From assembly GCA_002373975.1 (NCBI GenBank), contig DFKZ01000035.1, positions 1-24,010 on the forward strand: 24,010 nucleotides of DNA, given 5' to 3'. The position numbers and the translations under genes were made by a program. The DNA comes from Lachnospiraceae bacterium UBA3632 (lineage in GTDB: Bacteria > Bacillota > Clostridia > Lachnospirales > Lachnospiraceae). Below the pieces are notes generated by a model. It did no database searches and was not told where the DNA came from. It was given only the letters and a program-made list of their open reading frames with translations. Positions 16,501 through 23,926 of the stretch are shown one piece after another (the stretch's first letter is position 1; each line of letters begins with the position of its first letter).

Positions 16501-17136
16501 GGATACAAGATCGCCATGCGTGACCTTGAGATAAGAGGCGCCGGTAACCTGCTGGGCAAGAGCCAGCACGGACACATGGAAGCGGTCGGATACGAGCTCT
16601 ACTGCAAGATGCTGAATGAAGCTGTAAGCCGCATGAAAGGGGTAAGCATCCCTGAGAATTTCAGCACGGTGGTAAATCTGGATGCTGACGCGTTCATTCC
16701 TCAGGAATATATATTCAACGAAGAGCAGAAGCTCGATATGTATAAGAGGATAGCTGCGGCTGAAACAAAAGAAGCCATGGACGAGATCCGCGACGAGCTT
16801 ATAGACAGATACGGAGCGATTCCTCCTTCTGCGGAAAACCTGCTTCGGATTTCGCTTATAAGAGCAGCGGCCCACAACCTCTATATGACCGAGGTGAGAA
16901 GCCGCGATTCACAGATCATTTTCACATTTAAGCCTGACGCAAATGTAGATCCGACAAAGATACCGGATCTTATGCTTAAGTATGGCAAGTCACTGAACTT
17001 TACGCCCTACGGAAAGCCTTCATTTACTTATACCTATGAAAGGGAAACTCTGGTAGAAAAGGATGAAGCACAGGTGCTGGACCTTACGGAAAAACTGCTG
17101 GAGGATATGAAAATATTGCTTCTGACTGCGAATTAG
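13567..17136 (+). CDS. mfd: Transcription-repair coupling factor
   Basis: Mfd removes RNA polymerase stalled at DNA lesions and recruits the UvrABC excision machinery. At 1189 residues it is full length. The N-terminal UvrB-like part includes LRSRELYEEYLFYDPNACCFP-type sequence; the RNA polymerase-interacting (CarD-like) domain is seen near residues 510-590 (LKPGDYVVHEVYGLGVYKG). The translocase has Walker A GDVGFGKT (665-672), LVPTTILAQQH, the DEEQ box at 766-769, LSATPIPRTLHMS, and the RecG-like QLRGRVGRSGR. The ribosome site is weak (CGGAAA, six bases before ATG). The last four codons and stop lie inside a repeat that recurs 116 bases further on. Confidence 0.98.
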   Translation: MKALFSPLEELADLQSIRDVIKRKKNKGIISLTGCVDAQKLHFMRALSRGSRVTLIVTYDELRSRELYEEYLFYDPNACCFPAKDLIFFQADISGNELTKERVSTMRKLMENEPVTVITTYAALMNPVAVHSRESSVTELLKGEEVSTKELSRKLVRLGYQKLPQVEGLGQFSVRGDIIDVFDLTEENPVRIELWGDTIESIRYFDVLTQRSMEEMDTVTVYPATEFILSDDELRAGIDRICAECDKQEDKLRKAFKTEEAHRLKTTVKQLREEVLELSLKVNLESYIRYFYEDNDNARLISIPEWISEISGGDAFVFLEEPERLREQANAIYTEFSESCVHRLEKGYCLPGQTDILYSGEDIAAKISECNAVSVSTLSTSAGYFDVSYRYDIGARNTGSYNGSFEALSKDLESYRKGKYQVLLLSPSRTRAKRLAQELQDMGIPAAYSDNPDREIVTGEVLIEYGRISKGFEYPLIKFVVLAETDIFGAERKKKRRRSQALQGQKIGSLDDLKPGDYVVHEVYGLGVYKGIEKVESGRVVRDYIRLEYREGGVLYVLATELDAIQKYASADADKVPKVNKLGTKEWEKTKTKVRESVEGVAQDLVELYAKRQQVSGYVYGKDTVWQTEFEELFPYEETEDQIRAIEDTKADMESPRVMDRLICGDVGFGKTEIAIRAAFKAVQENKQVAYLVPTTILAQQHYNTFVQRMKDFPVRVELLSRFRSASEIKKVIADLKTGMVDIVIGTHRLLSNDVAYKDLGLLIIDEEQRFGVSHKEKIKKLRENVDVLTLSATPIPRTLHMSLVGIRDMSLLTEAPSDRLPIQTFVCEHNDELVREAITRELSRGGQVYYVFNRVNQIAEVTERLRTLIPSANIEFAHGQMNERELENIMYDFVNGDIDVLVSTTIIETGMDISNVNTLIIQDSDRFGLSQLYQLRGRVGRSGRVAYAFLMYSRNKLLTEVAEKRLEAIREFTDLGSGYKIAMRDLEIRGAGNLLGKSQHGHMEAVGYELYCKMLNEAVSRMKGVSIPENFSTVVNLDADAFIPQEYIFNEEQKLDMYKRIAAAETKEAMDEIRDELIDRYGAIPPSAENLLRISLIRAAAHNLYMTEVRSRDSQIIFTFKPDANVDPTKIPDLMLKYGKSLNFTPYGKPSFTYTYERETLVEKDEAQVLDLTEKLLEDMKILLLTAN

Positions 17137-17296
17137 GGCATTTCGCAGTCGGTCGCATTGCAAAGCACGCAATGCGATTGATAATAGGAAACCAGTCGCG
17201 CCAAAGTACGGCACGACTGTCGCAATGGCTTCGCCACCTGACTGCGAATTAGGGCATTTCGCAGTCGGTCGCATTGCAAAGTACGCAATGCGATTG
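17122..17296. repeat. 59-bp direct duplication with hairpins, copy 1 covering the mfd stop codon
   Basis: Bases 17122-17180 and 17238-17296 are identical at 58 of 59 positions (C at 17166, T at 17282). Each copy contains hairpin A (GACTGCGAA/TTCGCAGTC) and hairpin B (TCGCATTGC/GCAATGCGA). Between them lie hairpin C (17193-17219, ten positions with one mismatch) and a small TGGC/GCCA hairpin (17226-17236). Hairpins B, C and B' share the loop AAAGYAC. Copy 1 includes the final codons of mfd; its TAG stop is in the loop of hairpin A. Confidence 0.9.
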
Positions 17297-17302
17297 CTTT
17301 TT
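17269..17302 (+). terminator. Terminator of mfd
   Basis: The second copy of hairpin B (TCGCATTGC, loop AAAGTAC, GCAATGCGA) is followed by TTGC and a five-base T run reaching into the stop codon of the convergent minus-strand gene. The first copy has no T run. I see no separate terminator with a T run for the minus-strand operon. Confidence 0.6.
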
Positions 17303-18866
17303 ATTCATTAACATCTGCGTCGGGGACTTCTGTGAGATCGGGTTCGGGAATGGGCATGTAATTGCGCGCGGTCCACACCACAAGGCGCGCAAGTTCATCC
17401 GCAGTCTCGGGAGTTCTTCCGGAAAGTGCGGCAAGAGTTTCATCAACTTCAGGTTCATAATAATCGGCGGGATTGTAATCCGGAATGGATGCAGCTCCGC
17501 CGTTTTTGCATACCCGGGAGCCATAGACCAGAAGAGCCTGGGAAACATTATTCCTGATAAGAATATCTTCCGCGCCGAGCTCAACAACAACAACAGTATG
17601 CACACCGTTTTCGGTATCGGCCTGAAGCGCGCTTACAAGGCAGGCCCCGGCTTTATTGGTGGTTCCGGTTTTAAGCCCCACCACACCGGGCACATTGTAG
17701 AGCATGGGGTTTGTGTTGTTGACCGACTTTCCCAGAGAAGAAAGAGTCTTGGTTGTGCAGGAAGTGTAATCGGTGATCTGCGGGTAAACTGAGAATATAT
17801 GGCACACCAGCTTGAACATATCATTTGCGGTAATGAAGTTCTGAACTTTGTTTTCCATTACCTCCTCGGTATATACGGGGAGGCCGTTACAGGTATGAAA
17901 TTCGGTGCCTTCGGATAACCCGAGCTCGGCAGCTTTTTCATTCATCCTTTTAACAAAGTTTTTCTCGGACCCCGACACTGCCTCCGCCAATGCAAGGGTG
18001 CACTCGTTACTTGAGGGGAGCAGCATTCCGTAGATAAGGTCTTCGATATTTGCCTTTGTACCTTCGGGTATGCGGAAAGTCCTGTCGATGGAGTTGGAAA
18101 GCTTTTCAACATTGGCAGATGTCTCCACCTTATCGTCGAGCGAAAGATTTCCCTTAGCTATCTCATCCATTACAAGCAGAAATGTCATCAGTTTGGTAGT
18201 GCTTGCCATTGCCACCGATGTATCGGGATTATAAGAATAGTATATTTCTCCTGTTGTGGCATCTCCCACAAGTACGGAATTGGTCGAAAGGAAGTAGCCT
18301 TCATCTTCAAGCCTGCGGGGATCGAATGAAAAAGGAGAAGAAGTGTCGATGACAAGGGCTCCGTTATCGTAATGCATGTCAACATTCAGTATCAGCGCAA
18401 GGTCTGCCAGATACATATAGCAGTCGTAGTTGGTCTCATTGTCGTCCTTATAGATGATAGTGTAGTAATATGATGCGGCACCGTTTAAAGTGAATCTGTT
18501 ACGCTTTCTGGTGTATTCCGGAGATTTCTTATCCCTGACAAGAGAGGTGAATTCATCGTTTTCACCCCCTACTTCCGTGTAGCTGCCACCACGGTTCATA
18601 GTTATCGCGGAGTCGGTAACTGTGACGGAGTACTCGGCGTGGGTACCTTTAAGGGCCACTGCCAGATCCCGGAGCGAAACATAAGAAGCATTATCGTAAT
18701 TTAAATCTACATACTTTACATTTACGGGATCCTTACCGTCTACGATTACATCCAGATTGCGAAGGTATTCGAAGTCTCTTTCGTCAGCATAACTGCGTAT
18801 ACAAAAGAAGTTTAAACTTCCTAATATAAGTGTGATCGATATAACGATGGATAGAAATTTTTTCAT
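17301..18866 (-). CDS. D-alanyl-D-alanine carboxypeptidase (S11 family) with N-terminal stalk domain
   Basis: This is a penicillin-binding protein of the PBP5/DacA type that removes the terminal D-Ala from peptidoglycan stems outside the cell. At 521 residues it is longer than the usual 400-440 because of an N-terminal extension. Residues 1-27 are a signal peptide (ending near SYA). Residues 37-175 resemble a copper-amine-oxidase-N-type stalk (VIVDGKDPVNVKYVDL, SYVSLRDLAVAL), apparently two units. The catalytic domain shows SxxK as Ser222-Thr-Thr-Lys225, SxN as Ser285-Ser286-Asn287, and KTG at 399-401. The end is acidic and proline-rich without an obvious membrane helix, so the protein may be secreted or held otherwise. 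It follows the small membrane protein gene by 15 bases and is probably co-transcribed. Confidence 0.95.
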   Translation of the reverse strand: MKKFLSIVISITLILGSLNFFCIRSYADERDFEYLRNLDVIVDGKDPVNVKYVDLNYDNASYVSLRDLAVALKGTHAEYSVTVTDSAITMNRGGSYTEVGGENDEFTSLVRDKKSPEYTRKRNRFTLNGAASYYYTIIYKDDNETNYDCYMYLADLALILNVDMHYDNGALVIDTSSPFSFDPRRLEDEGYFLSTNSVLVGDATTGEIYYSYNPDTSVAMASTTKLMTFLLVMDEIAKGNLSLDDKVETSANVEKLSNSIDRTFRIPEGTKANIEDLIYGMLLPSSNECTLALAEAVSGSEKNFVKRMNEKAAELGLSEGTEFHTCNGLPVYTEEVMENKVQNFITANDMFKLVCHIFSVYPQITDYTSCTTKTLSSLGKSVNNTNPMLYNVPGVVGLKTGTTNKAGACLVSALQADTENGVHTVVVVELGAEDILIRNNVSQALLVYGSRVCKNGGAASIPDYNPADYYEPEVDETLAALSGRTPETADELARLVVWTARNYMPIPEPDLTEVPDADVNE

Positions 18867-18881
18867 TATGTTTCCAGCCTT

Positions 18882-19604
18882 TTATTTCTTTATATACAGT
18901 GCGGGGTAATCGTAAAGCATCTCGAGAGGAGTATCGTCGCCGCCCATGGGCTGAGCGATAGGCTTTTCAAAGATATCCTCCCCGATACCGGTGAACATAA
19001 GGTAATCATCCTTTGTGAAATATTTTTCACAGATCGGTTTTCCGGAGATGGTGCGCTTCATCACGCCGTCTTTTACTTCATACGTTCCGCTGAGGTCATA
19101 GATAGTGCCAAGTTCATCCATCGAAGGAAGAAGAGTGGGACCTTTCTGGTCCAGATACTCGGCGGCAGTCATCTCAAGGGCTTCTTCTATAAGATCGTCC
19201 ACTGTCTTTCCGACGGATTCCGCGCTGGTTCCGGCGCTTTCAAGCCTTATCTCAAGGAAACTTCTGAGACCTTCCAGGGCTATCTCCTTCGCAACGGGTT
19301 TTGCTGCCTCGTAGCTTTCGGGATTGATCTTTTCGGTGAAACTTCCATCGTCGTTAAAAGTAAGATCCGTCTTTATATACACCTTTCCGGTGCCGAAACT
19401 GACGCGGCTGGCTGTGGTGGGATCTGCAAACCATTCATTCATGGATGCAACAACATAGGGTGTCATATCGACGTCCCGCTGCCATGTCCCCAGATGACTT
19501 TTATTCCTGACATATTTATTCTGGAAAATGAAAAGACCTGCTCCCGTAAGGATCACAAGCAGCAGAAATATGACCATTGGTACAAGGATTTTGTTGGCTT
19601 TCAT
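18882..19604 (-). CDS. Membrane-anchored extracytoplasmic protein of unknown function
   Basis: This 240-residue protein is not recognised. Residues 7-27 form one hydrophobic segment (LVPMVIFLLLVILTGAGLFIF) followed by positive charges, so an uncleaved anchor with the rest outside is likely. The outer part has LGTWQRDVDMTPYV, later LTFNDDGSFTEKI, a helical middle (about 100-150) and YEVKDGVMKRTISG, a pattern of strands around GTW and GTY like lipocalin-type barrels; this is a resemblance only. A GGAG site lies eight bases before the ATG. As first gene of the unit with the carboxypeptidase, it may act in cell-wall maturation (inference). Confidence 0.75.
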   Translation of the reverse strand: MKANKILVPMVIFLLLVILTGAGLFIFQNKYVRNKSHLGTWQRDVDMTPYVVASMNEWFADPTTASRVSFGTGKVYIKTDLTFNDDGSFTEKINPESYEAAKPVAKEIALEGLRSFLEIRLESAGTSAESVGKTVDDLIEEALEMTAAEYLDQKGPTLLPSMDELGTIYDLSGTYEVKDGVMKRTISGKPICEKYFTKDDYLMFTGIGEDIFEKPIAQPMGGDDTPLEMLYDYPALYIKK

Positions 19605-19636
19605 GTATTGACTCCGTGATAATGATGCTTAGAATT

Positions 19637-19649
19637 AACCGGACCGGTT
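19637..19649. promoter_or_regulatory. 13-bp palindrome upstream of the carboxypeptidase operon
   Basis: AACCGG-A-CCGGTT is a perfect inverted repeat with a one-base centre, 33 bases upstream of the minus-strand operon's first codon and in the divergent gap toward the TetR gene. It could be an operator, or a chance GC palindrome in an AT-rich gap. Confidence 0.3.
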
Positions 19650-19752
19650 CCGACTGAAGCGGCCCAAGTGTCATTTTATCATAAAAGCCCCGCCTTTTCC
19701 ATCTTTGGTGAAAATATACAAAGAAGGAAACGAAATTTGTGAAAATAGTTTC

Positions 19753-19781
19753 TTGTTTATGATCCTTACAGAAGATATAAT
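19753..19781 (+). promoter_or_regulatory. Promoter of the TetR gene
   Basis: TTGTTT (19753-19758) is separated by 17 bases from a perfect TATAAT (19776-19781). Transcription would start near 19788, giving a leader of about 80 bases before the TetR ATG. Confidence 0.6.
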
Positions 19782-19823
19782 GGAAACTGTAATCACGAAA
19801 AAATGTTTCCGGCAGTAATCGGT

Positions 19824-19849
19824 CACTTGAAAAAACAGCGTTTTAAGTG
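19824..19849. promoter_or_regulatory. Inverted repeat in the TetR leader, possible autoregulatory operator
   Basis: CACTT-G-AAAA and TTTT-AAGTG form an inverted repeat (one unpaired G) around a short centre. It lies between the TetR promoter and its AGGAGG ribosome site (19854-19859). A second pair, GGAAAC at 19782-19787 and GTTTCC at 19805-19810, lies just upstream. TetR proteins often bind such sites beside their own gene; binding here is inferred. Confidence 0.4.
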
Positions 19850-19866
19850 GTACAGGAGGAAAATAT

Positions 19867-20436
19867 ATGACGGAAAGAAGCGATTCAAGGGTGCATATCC
19901 TCGAGGGAACCATCAGGGTGTTTAACCGCAAAGGGCTCAAGTTTACAATGGACGACCTGGCTAAAGAGCTGGGAATGAGTAAAAAAACCATATATGTATC
20001 CTACGATGATAAGCAGGAACTTTTCTATGACATGGTGGATTATCTGTTTGAGAATATCCATGATAAAAAGGCCGAGGTGGTCGCGGACAAAAAACTGACC
20101 ACACTGGAAAAGGTAAAAAAGATCCTGGGCGTTATGCCGGAAAGCTACAGTGAGATAGATTTCAAGCAGCTTTATATGCTTCGCGAAAAATACCCCGAAG
20201 TGTACCGCAAGGTTGAAGAGAAGCTGGAAACCGGCTGGGAGGAAACCATTGCGCTGATCGAGCAGGGAATAAAGGAAGGGGTTATAAGAGATATTCCCGT
20301 CTTCCTTGTAAAGACGATGCTGGAAGCTTCGCTCGAACAGTTCTTTGCAAGAGATGTGCTTGTAAAGAACGGGATAAGCTACAATGATGCTCTTAAAAAC
20401 GTAGTTGAGATACTTGTTGACGGGATCTCGGTATAG
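19867..20436 (+). CDS. TetR/AcrR family transcriptional regulator
   Basis: This 189-residue protein has the TetR N-terminal helix-turn-helix within residues 9-55: ILEGTIRVFNRKGLKFTMDDL, then LAKELGMSKKTIYVSYDDKQELFYDMV, the recognition helix being near residues 37-46. The C-terminal helical ligand/dimer domain (about 60-189) has no feature that names a ligand. AGGAGG seven bases upstream is a very strong ribosome site. It is divergent from the carboxypeptidase operon and is followed after 83 bases by a GT-B-like gene, so it may control either or both. Confidence 0.93.
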   Translation: MTERSDSRVHILEGTIRVFNRKGLKFTMDDLAKELGMSKKTIYVSYDDKQELFYDMVDYLFENIHDKKAEVVADKKLTTLEKVKKILGVMPESYSEIDFKQLYMLREKYPEVYRKVEEKLETGWEETIALIEQGIKEGVIRDIPVFLVKTMLEASLEQFFARDVLVKNGISYNDALKNVVEILVDGISV

Positions 20437-20439
20437 CCA

Positions 20440-20466
20440 CCGCCGGAGAGGATCTTCTGCCGGCGG
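20440..20466 (+). other. GC-rich hairpin between the TetR and GT-B genes
   Basis: CCGCCGG pairs with CCGGCGG (7 bp), with an inner AGAG/TTCT pairing around GATC. It starts four bases after the TetR stop and is not followed by a T run. It may limit read-through or protect an mRNA end. Confidence 0.4.
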
Positions 20467-20519
20467 CCGCAGGCTGAGTGCATTGCCGTCTTCGGCTGAA
20501 ACTAAGAAAGGATTATAAA

Positions 20520-22022
20520 ATGGACAGATCAAAAACGATATTCGGAAATGAAATGCCGTCAGGTGTATATAACAAGGCGGTTCGTTCGAAAAAGAAATAT
20601 ATCAGAAAATATGGCGATGATTCCGGTGCGGATTATCCTGTAAAGATTGAAAAGAATAAATATATCGGGGACAGCCTGGGAGTCAAAAATGTGCTTGTGG
20701 GAGACCTTTCATCAAATGCACATTACGATCCGGAGGCAAACCTGCCCGCCCTTGACTGGGACAGAGAAAAAGGAATCATTGTGGGAAACATCCGGATGGG
20801 ATTCGGACATTACAGGATATCCATGGCTATAGCTTCAGCGGCAAAGCATCTGGGATATACCCCATACTGGATGGACCTTAATTCCTACGGGGAGACCACC
20901 TGCACGAAGGTGATAGGAGCACAGAACGACCTTTATTCCCTTGGCTCAAGGCTTTCCAAGAATCCGATCTTTAACAAGCTTGTGTGGGAGCCCATGAACT
21001 ACGAAGGATTCAGAGCTCTCTCATACAATTCGGCAGATCAGAAAAATGCCGAACTAATGGCTCCTGTTTATAAAAATGTTCCCAAGGATATCCCGGTTGT
21101 AGGGACTCACGTATGGCCCGCACAGGCAGCGCTTCATGCGGGAATGAAGTATGTGGTAAACGCCATTCCGGATAACTGGCCCATGGCTCTTCACTTCGCC
21201 GAAGGAGCTGTTCATGCGATCCAGTGCAGAAATGCATATCAGGGTTATATGATCTGCAACGGCATGATGAAAAAGAAAGTCTGCAAGCCGATGCCGGAGG
21301 GAAGCCTGGTATACACAGGCCATTACATAGATCACGAGCTTGTGGCAAATATAGAGGCCGATTGCGAGGCAAGATTAAAGAGGAAGTCTTCCGGAAAACC
21401 GATGAGATTCCTTCTTACCATCGGAGGAGCGGGAGCGCAGAAGGAGATATTCGCAGCGATAATAAAATATCTCATTCCCTTCATAAAGGAAAAGAAAGCC
21501 GCTCTTTACGTGAATGTGGGAGACTACAGGAATGTGTGGGATGCTCTGCTTAAAGAGATACCCGGGATGATGGAGCTTTCGGAAAGCCACATGGACAGCT
21601 GGGCGGACACAGAGAAGTTTGCATCGGAAGCTCTGGATGAAAGCAGGGAAGTAACCGGTATCCACGGATTCTGGCACAAGAATATTTTTGAAGCGGTGTA
21701 TTGCACCAACCTTTTGATGAGAAGCGCGGATGTACTTGTCACAAAGCCGAGTGAACTGGCATTTTATCCGGTTCCTAAGCTCTTTATCAGAAGAGTCGGG
21801 AAGCACGAGATGTGGGGAGCGATCCACTCCGCGGAGATGGGAGACGGAACACTTGAGTGCAGAGATATTCCGCATACGCTCCAGATGATAGAACAGTTTA
21901 TGACAAGCCCGTCACTATTAAAAGGAATGTGCGAGGCAATCGTGACGAATAAATCCGTCGGATTATATGATGGGGCGTACAAGGTTGTAGAGCTGGCGAT
22001 GGGATTAAAAGATAATAAATAA
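20520..22022 (+). CDS. GT-B-fold glycosyltransferase-like protein (MurG/MGDG synthase-like)
   Basis: This 500-residue protein resembles, at motif level, glycosyltransferases of the GT-B fold related to MurG and diacylglycerol glycosyltransferases. The N-terminal half has GNIRMGFGHYRISMAIASA with GFGH at 94-97, matching the GxGH loop. The C-terminal half has LTIGGAGAQKEI (GGAGAQ at 302-307) and TKPSELAFYPVPKLFI from 408, where relatives have a Gly-rich or Thr/Ser nucleotide-sugar motif with Glu (Glu412 here) and a Pro-containing turn. No membrane segment is visible. The ATG at 20520 is chosen for AAAGGA at 20507-20512, seven bases upstream; an ATG at 20478 lacks this. Donor and acceptor are unknown. 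A sugar transporter gene follows after 71 bases. Confidence 0.7.
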   Translation: MDRSKTIFGNEMPSGVYNKAVRSKKKYIRKYGDDSGADYPVKIEKNKYIGDSLGVKNVLVGDLSSNAHYDPEANLPALDWDREKGIIVGNIRMGFGHYRISMAIASAAKHLGYTPYWMDLNSYGETTCTKVIGAQNDLYSLGSRLSKNPIFNKLVWEPMNYEGFRALSYNSADQKNAELMAPVYKNVPKDIPVVGTHVWPAQAALHAGMKYVVNAIPDNWPMALHFAEGAVHAIQCRNAYQGYMICNGMMKKKVCKPMPEGSLVYTGHYIDHELVANIEADCEARLKRKSSGKPMRFLLTIGGAGAQKEIFAAIIKYLIPFIKEKKAALYVNVGDYRNVWDALLKEIPGMMELSESHMDSWADTEKFASEALDESREVTGIHGFWHKNIFEAVYCTNLLMRSADVLVTKPSELAFYPVPKLFIRRVGKHEMWGAIHSAEMGDGTLECRDIPHTLQMIEQFMTSPSLLKGMCEAIVTNKSVGLYDGAYKVVELAMGLKDNK

Positions 22023-22093
22023 CTGATCAGAAGCTGTATATCATTACGTTGAAGTACAGCGAAAGAGAAGGACAAATACATAAGGAGAAAAAT

Positions 22094-23926
22094 ATGGAAC
22101 AGGGTAAGAAAAAGCTATCGGGAAAAGAAAAGTTTGCGTATGGTATAGGTGCTGTCGGTAAGGATATGGTTTATATGCTGTCGGCCAGCTATATTCTGTA
22201 CTATTATCAGGATATCATGGGTGTGTCGGCATGGATAATGGGAATAATACTTCTCATTGCACGTGTGTTTGACGCATTCAATGACCCGCTTATGGGAGTA
22301 CTTGTTGCAAAAACAAAAACCAGATGGGGTAAGTTTAGACCCTGGCTTTTTATAGGAACGCTCACAAATGCGGTGATCCTGTTCCTTATGTTTGCCGCGC
22401 CTCCTTCACTTAACGGTGGCGGACTTGTTGCTTACGCGGCAGCATTCTATATACTTTGGGGCGTGACCTACACCATGATGGATATTCCCTACTGGTCAAT
22501 GGTTCCCGCATTTACCGACGGAGGAAAAGAGCGTGAGAACATGTCAGCACTGGGACGCACCTGTGCGGGCGTAGGTTCTGCAATTGTTACGGTTGTGACT
22601 GTTATGGCCGTTGCTTCTCTTGGAAATCTTGTAGTTGGGAAGAGCCAGGATAATGCTACTAAGAGCCTTTCAAGTGAATATGCATATGTAATGGAAATGG
22701 ACGAGACTGGTGTTCCGACCGGAAATTCGATTAAGCTTGCAGGAGATATCAATGTTGAAATAACAGCAAATAAATCTGAATTTGAGTCGTCATTCAAACT
22801 TAAGGAAGATAATACAAAATACACGGTTACTTTAGGCGGTATAACATACTCAAGTGAAGATAATGATGCTCCGGAGTTACTGGGGATTGATGTTGCTGTT
22901 GATTCTTCAGAAGTGTCAGGTGTTGCGGTATATGTTTCTTCTGAAGACTATTCAAAACTGAGTGATGGTGATCTGATCACGATTGATATGTTCTCAAAGA
23001 AAGAAGTTGAGCGAGTTGGATTTAAGTGGTTTTCACTTATCGTTGCAGTTCTCTTCTTCGTATTTATCCTTATAACCTGTCTCTTCATCAAAGAGAAATC
23101 GACAGTTGATGTTCAGACCGCAAAAGTTGGAGATATGTTCAAGGCACTTCTTCAGAACGATCAGGCAATGGCTATGGTTATTACCATCGTCCTTGTTAAC
23201 TCTGCTACTTATATCACTTCGAATCTCCTTATCTACTTCTTTAAGTATGATCTGGGCGGATCAAACTGGCAGGGAAATTATACTCTATTTAACACTTTTG
23301 CAGGAGCATGTCAGATCCTTGCGATGATGGCATTCTTCCCTCTCCTCCGTAAGTTCTTTAACACTATGAAGATCTTCTATATCTGCATTTTCTCTGCGAT
23401 CGGCGGATATGTGATCCTTCTTGTTATGGCACTTACAGGAACAAGCAGCGTTTATCCTTTCCTTGTTCCCGGATTCTTTATCATGTCCGCAGTCGGAATG
23501 CTCAACGTTATCGTTACGGTATTCCTTGCAAACACCGTTGACTACGGTGAGCTCAAGAACAACAGAAGAGATGAGTCGGTCATCTTCTCCATGCAAACCT
23601 TCGTAGTTAAGCTTGCATCAGGTATTGCTGCACTGGTTGCTTCCATTTGTCTATCTATTTTTAAGATCAGTGAATCAAGCAGAAGCTACGAGGCTATAAA
23701 CGGAAGTTTTGTTAAGGGACTGAAGGATATGATAGACTCAATAATGGCCAAGGGAGCAACAGTTGTTTCCAATAATTCGGTCATCGGTCTTCGCTTTGTG
23801 ATGACAGTGCTTCCTGTATTTGTACTTGCGATTGCATTCATAATCTTTAAGGCTCGCTATAAACTTACTGATGAAAAGCTTGAGGAGATCACAAAGGAAC
23901 TCTCTGTTAAGAAAGCGGCAAATTGA
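22094..23926 (+). CDS. GPH-family (MelB-type) sugar:cation symporter with a large extracellular insert
   Basis: This 610-residue membrane protein is a glycoside-pentoside-hexuronide symporter. Near the N-terminus it has LSGKEKFAYGIGAVGKDMVYML, then RVFDAFNDPLMG (57-68), whose Asp60 and Asp64 line up with the cation-site aspartates of MelB, and RWGKFRPWL (77-85). About 12 transmembrane helices are expected. Between helix 5 (ending near 180) and helix 6 (from about 310) lies a hydrophilic insert of about 128 residues, predicted outside the cell, rich in Ser, Asp, Val and beta-type sequence; usual GPH proteins are 440-480 residues. The ATG at 22094 has AAGGAG six bases upstream. The substrate is unknown. 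Confidence 0.9.
   Translation: MEQGKKKLSGKEKFAYGIGAVGKDMVYMLSASYILYYYQDIMGVSAWIMGIILLIARVFDAFNDPLMGVLVAKTKTRWGKFRPWLFIGTLTNAVILFLMFAAPPSLNGGGLVAYAAAFYILWGVTYTMMDIPYWSMVPAFTDGGKERENMSALGRTCAGVGSAIVTVVTVMAVASLGNLVVGKSQDNATKSLSSEYAYVMEMDETGVPTGNSIKLAGDINVEITANKSEFESSFKLKEDNTKYTVTLGGITYSSEDNDAPELLGIDVAVDSSEVSGVAVYVSSEDYSKLSDGDLITIDMFSKKEVERVGFKWFSLIVAVLFFVFILITCLFIKEKSTVDVQTAKVGDMFKALLQNDQAMAMVITIVLVNSATYITSNLLIYFFKYDLGGSNWQGNYTLFNTFAGACQILAMMAFFPLLRKFFNTMKIFYICIFSAIGGYVILLVMALTGTSSVYPFLVPGFFIMSAVGMLNVIVTVFLANTVDYGELKNNRRDESVIFSMQTFVVKLASGIAALVASICLSIFKISESSRSYEAINGSFVKGLKDMIDSIMAKGATVVSNNSVIGLRFVMTVLPVFVLAIAFIIFKARYKLTDEKLEEITKELSVKKAAN

Noticed and set aside
17274..17792. Open frame of 172 codons on the plus strand
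   Set aside because: It lies antisense to the carboxypeptidase and begins inside the mfd terminator region; no domain seen.
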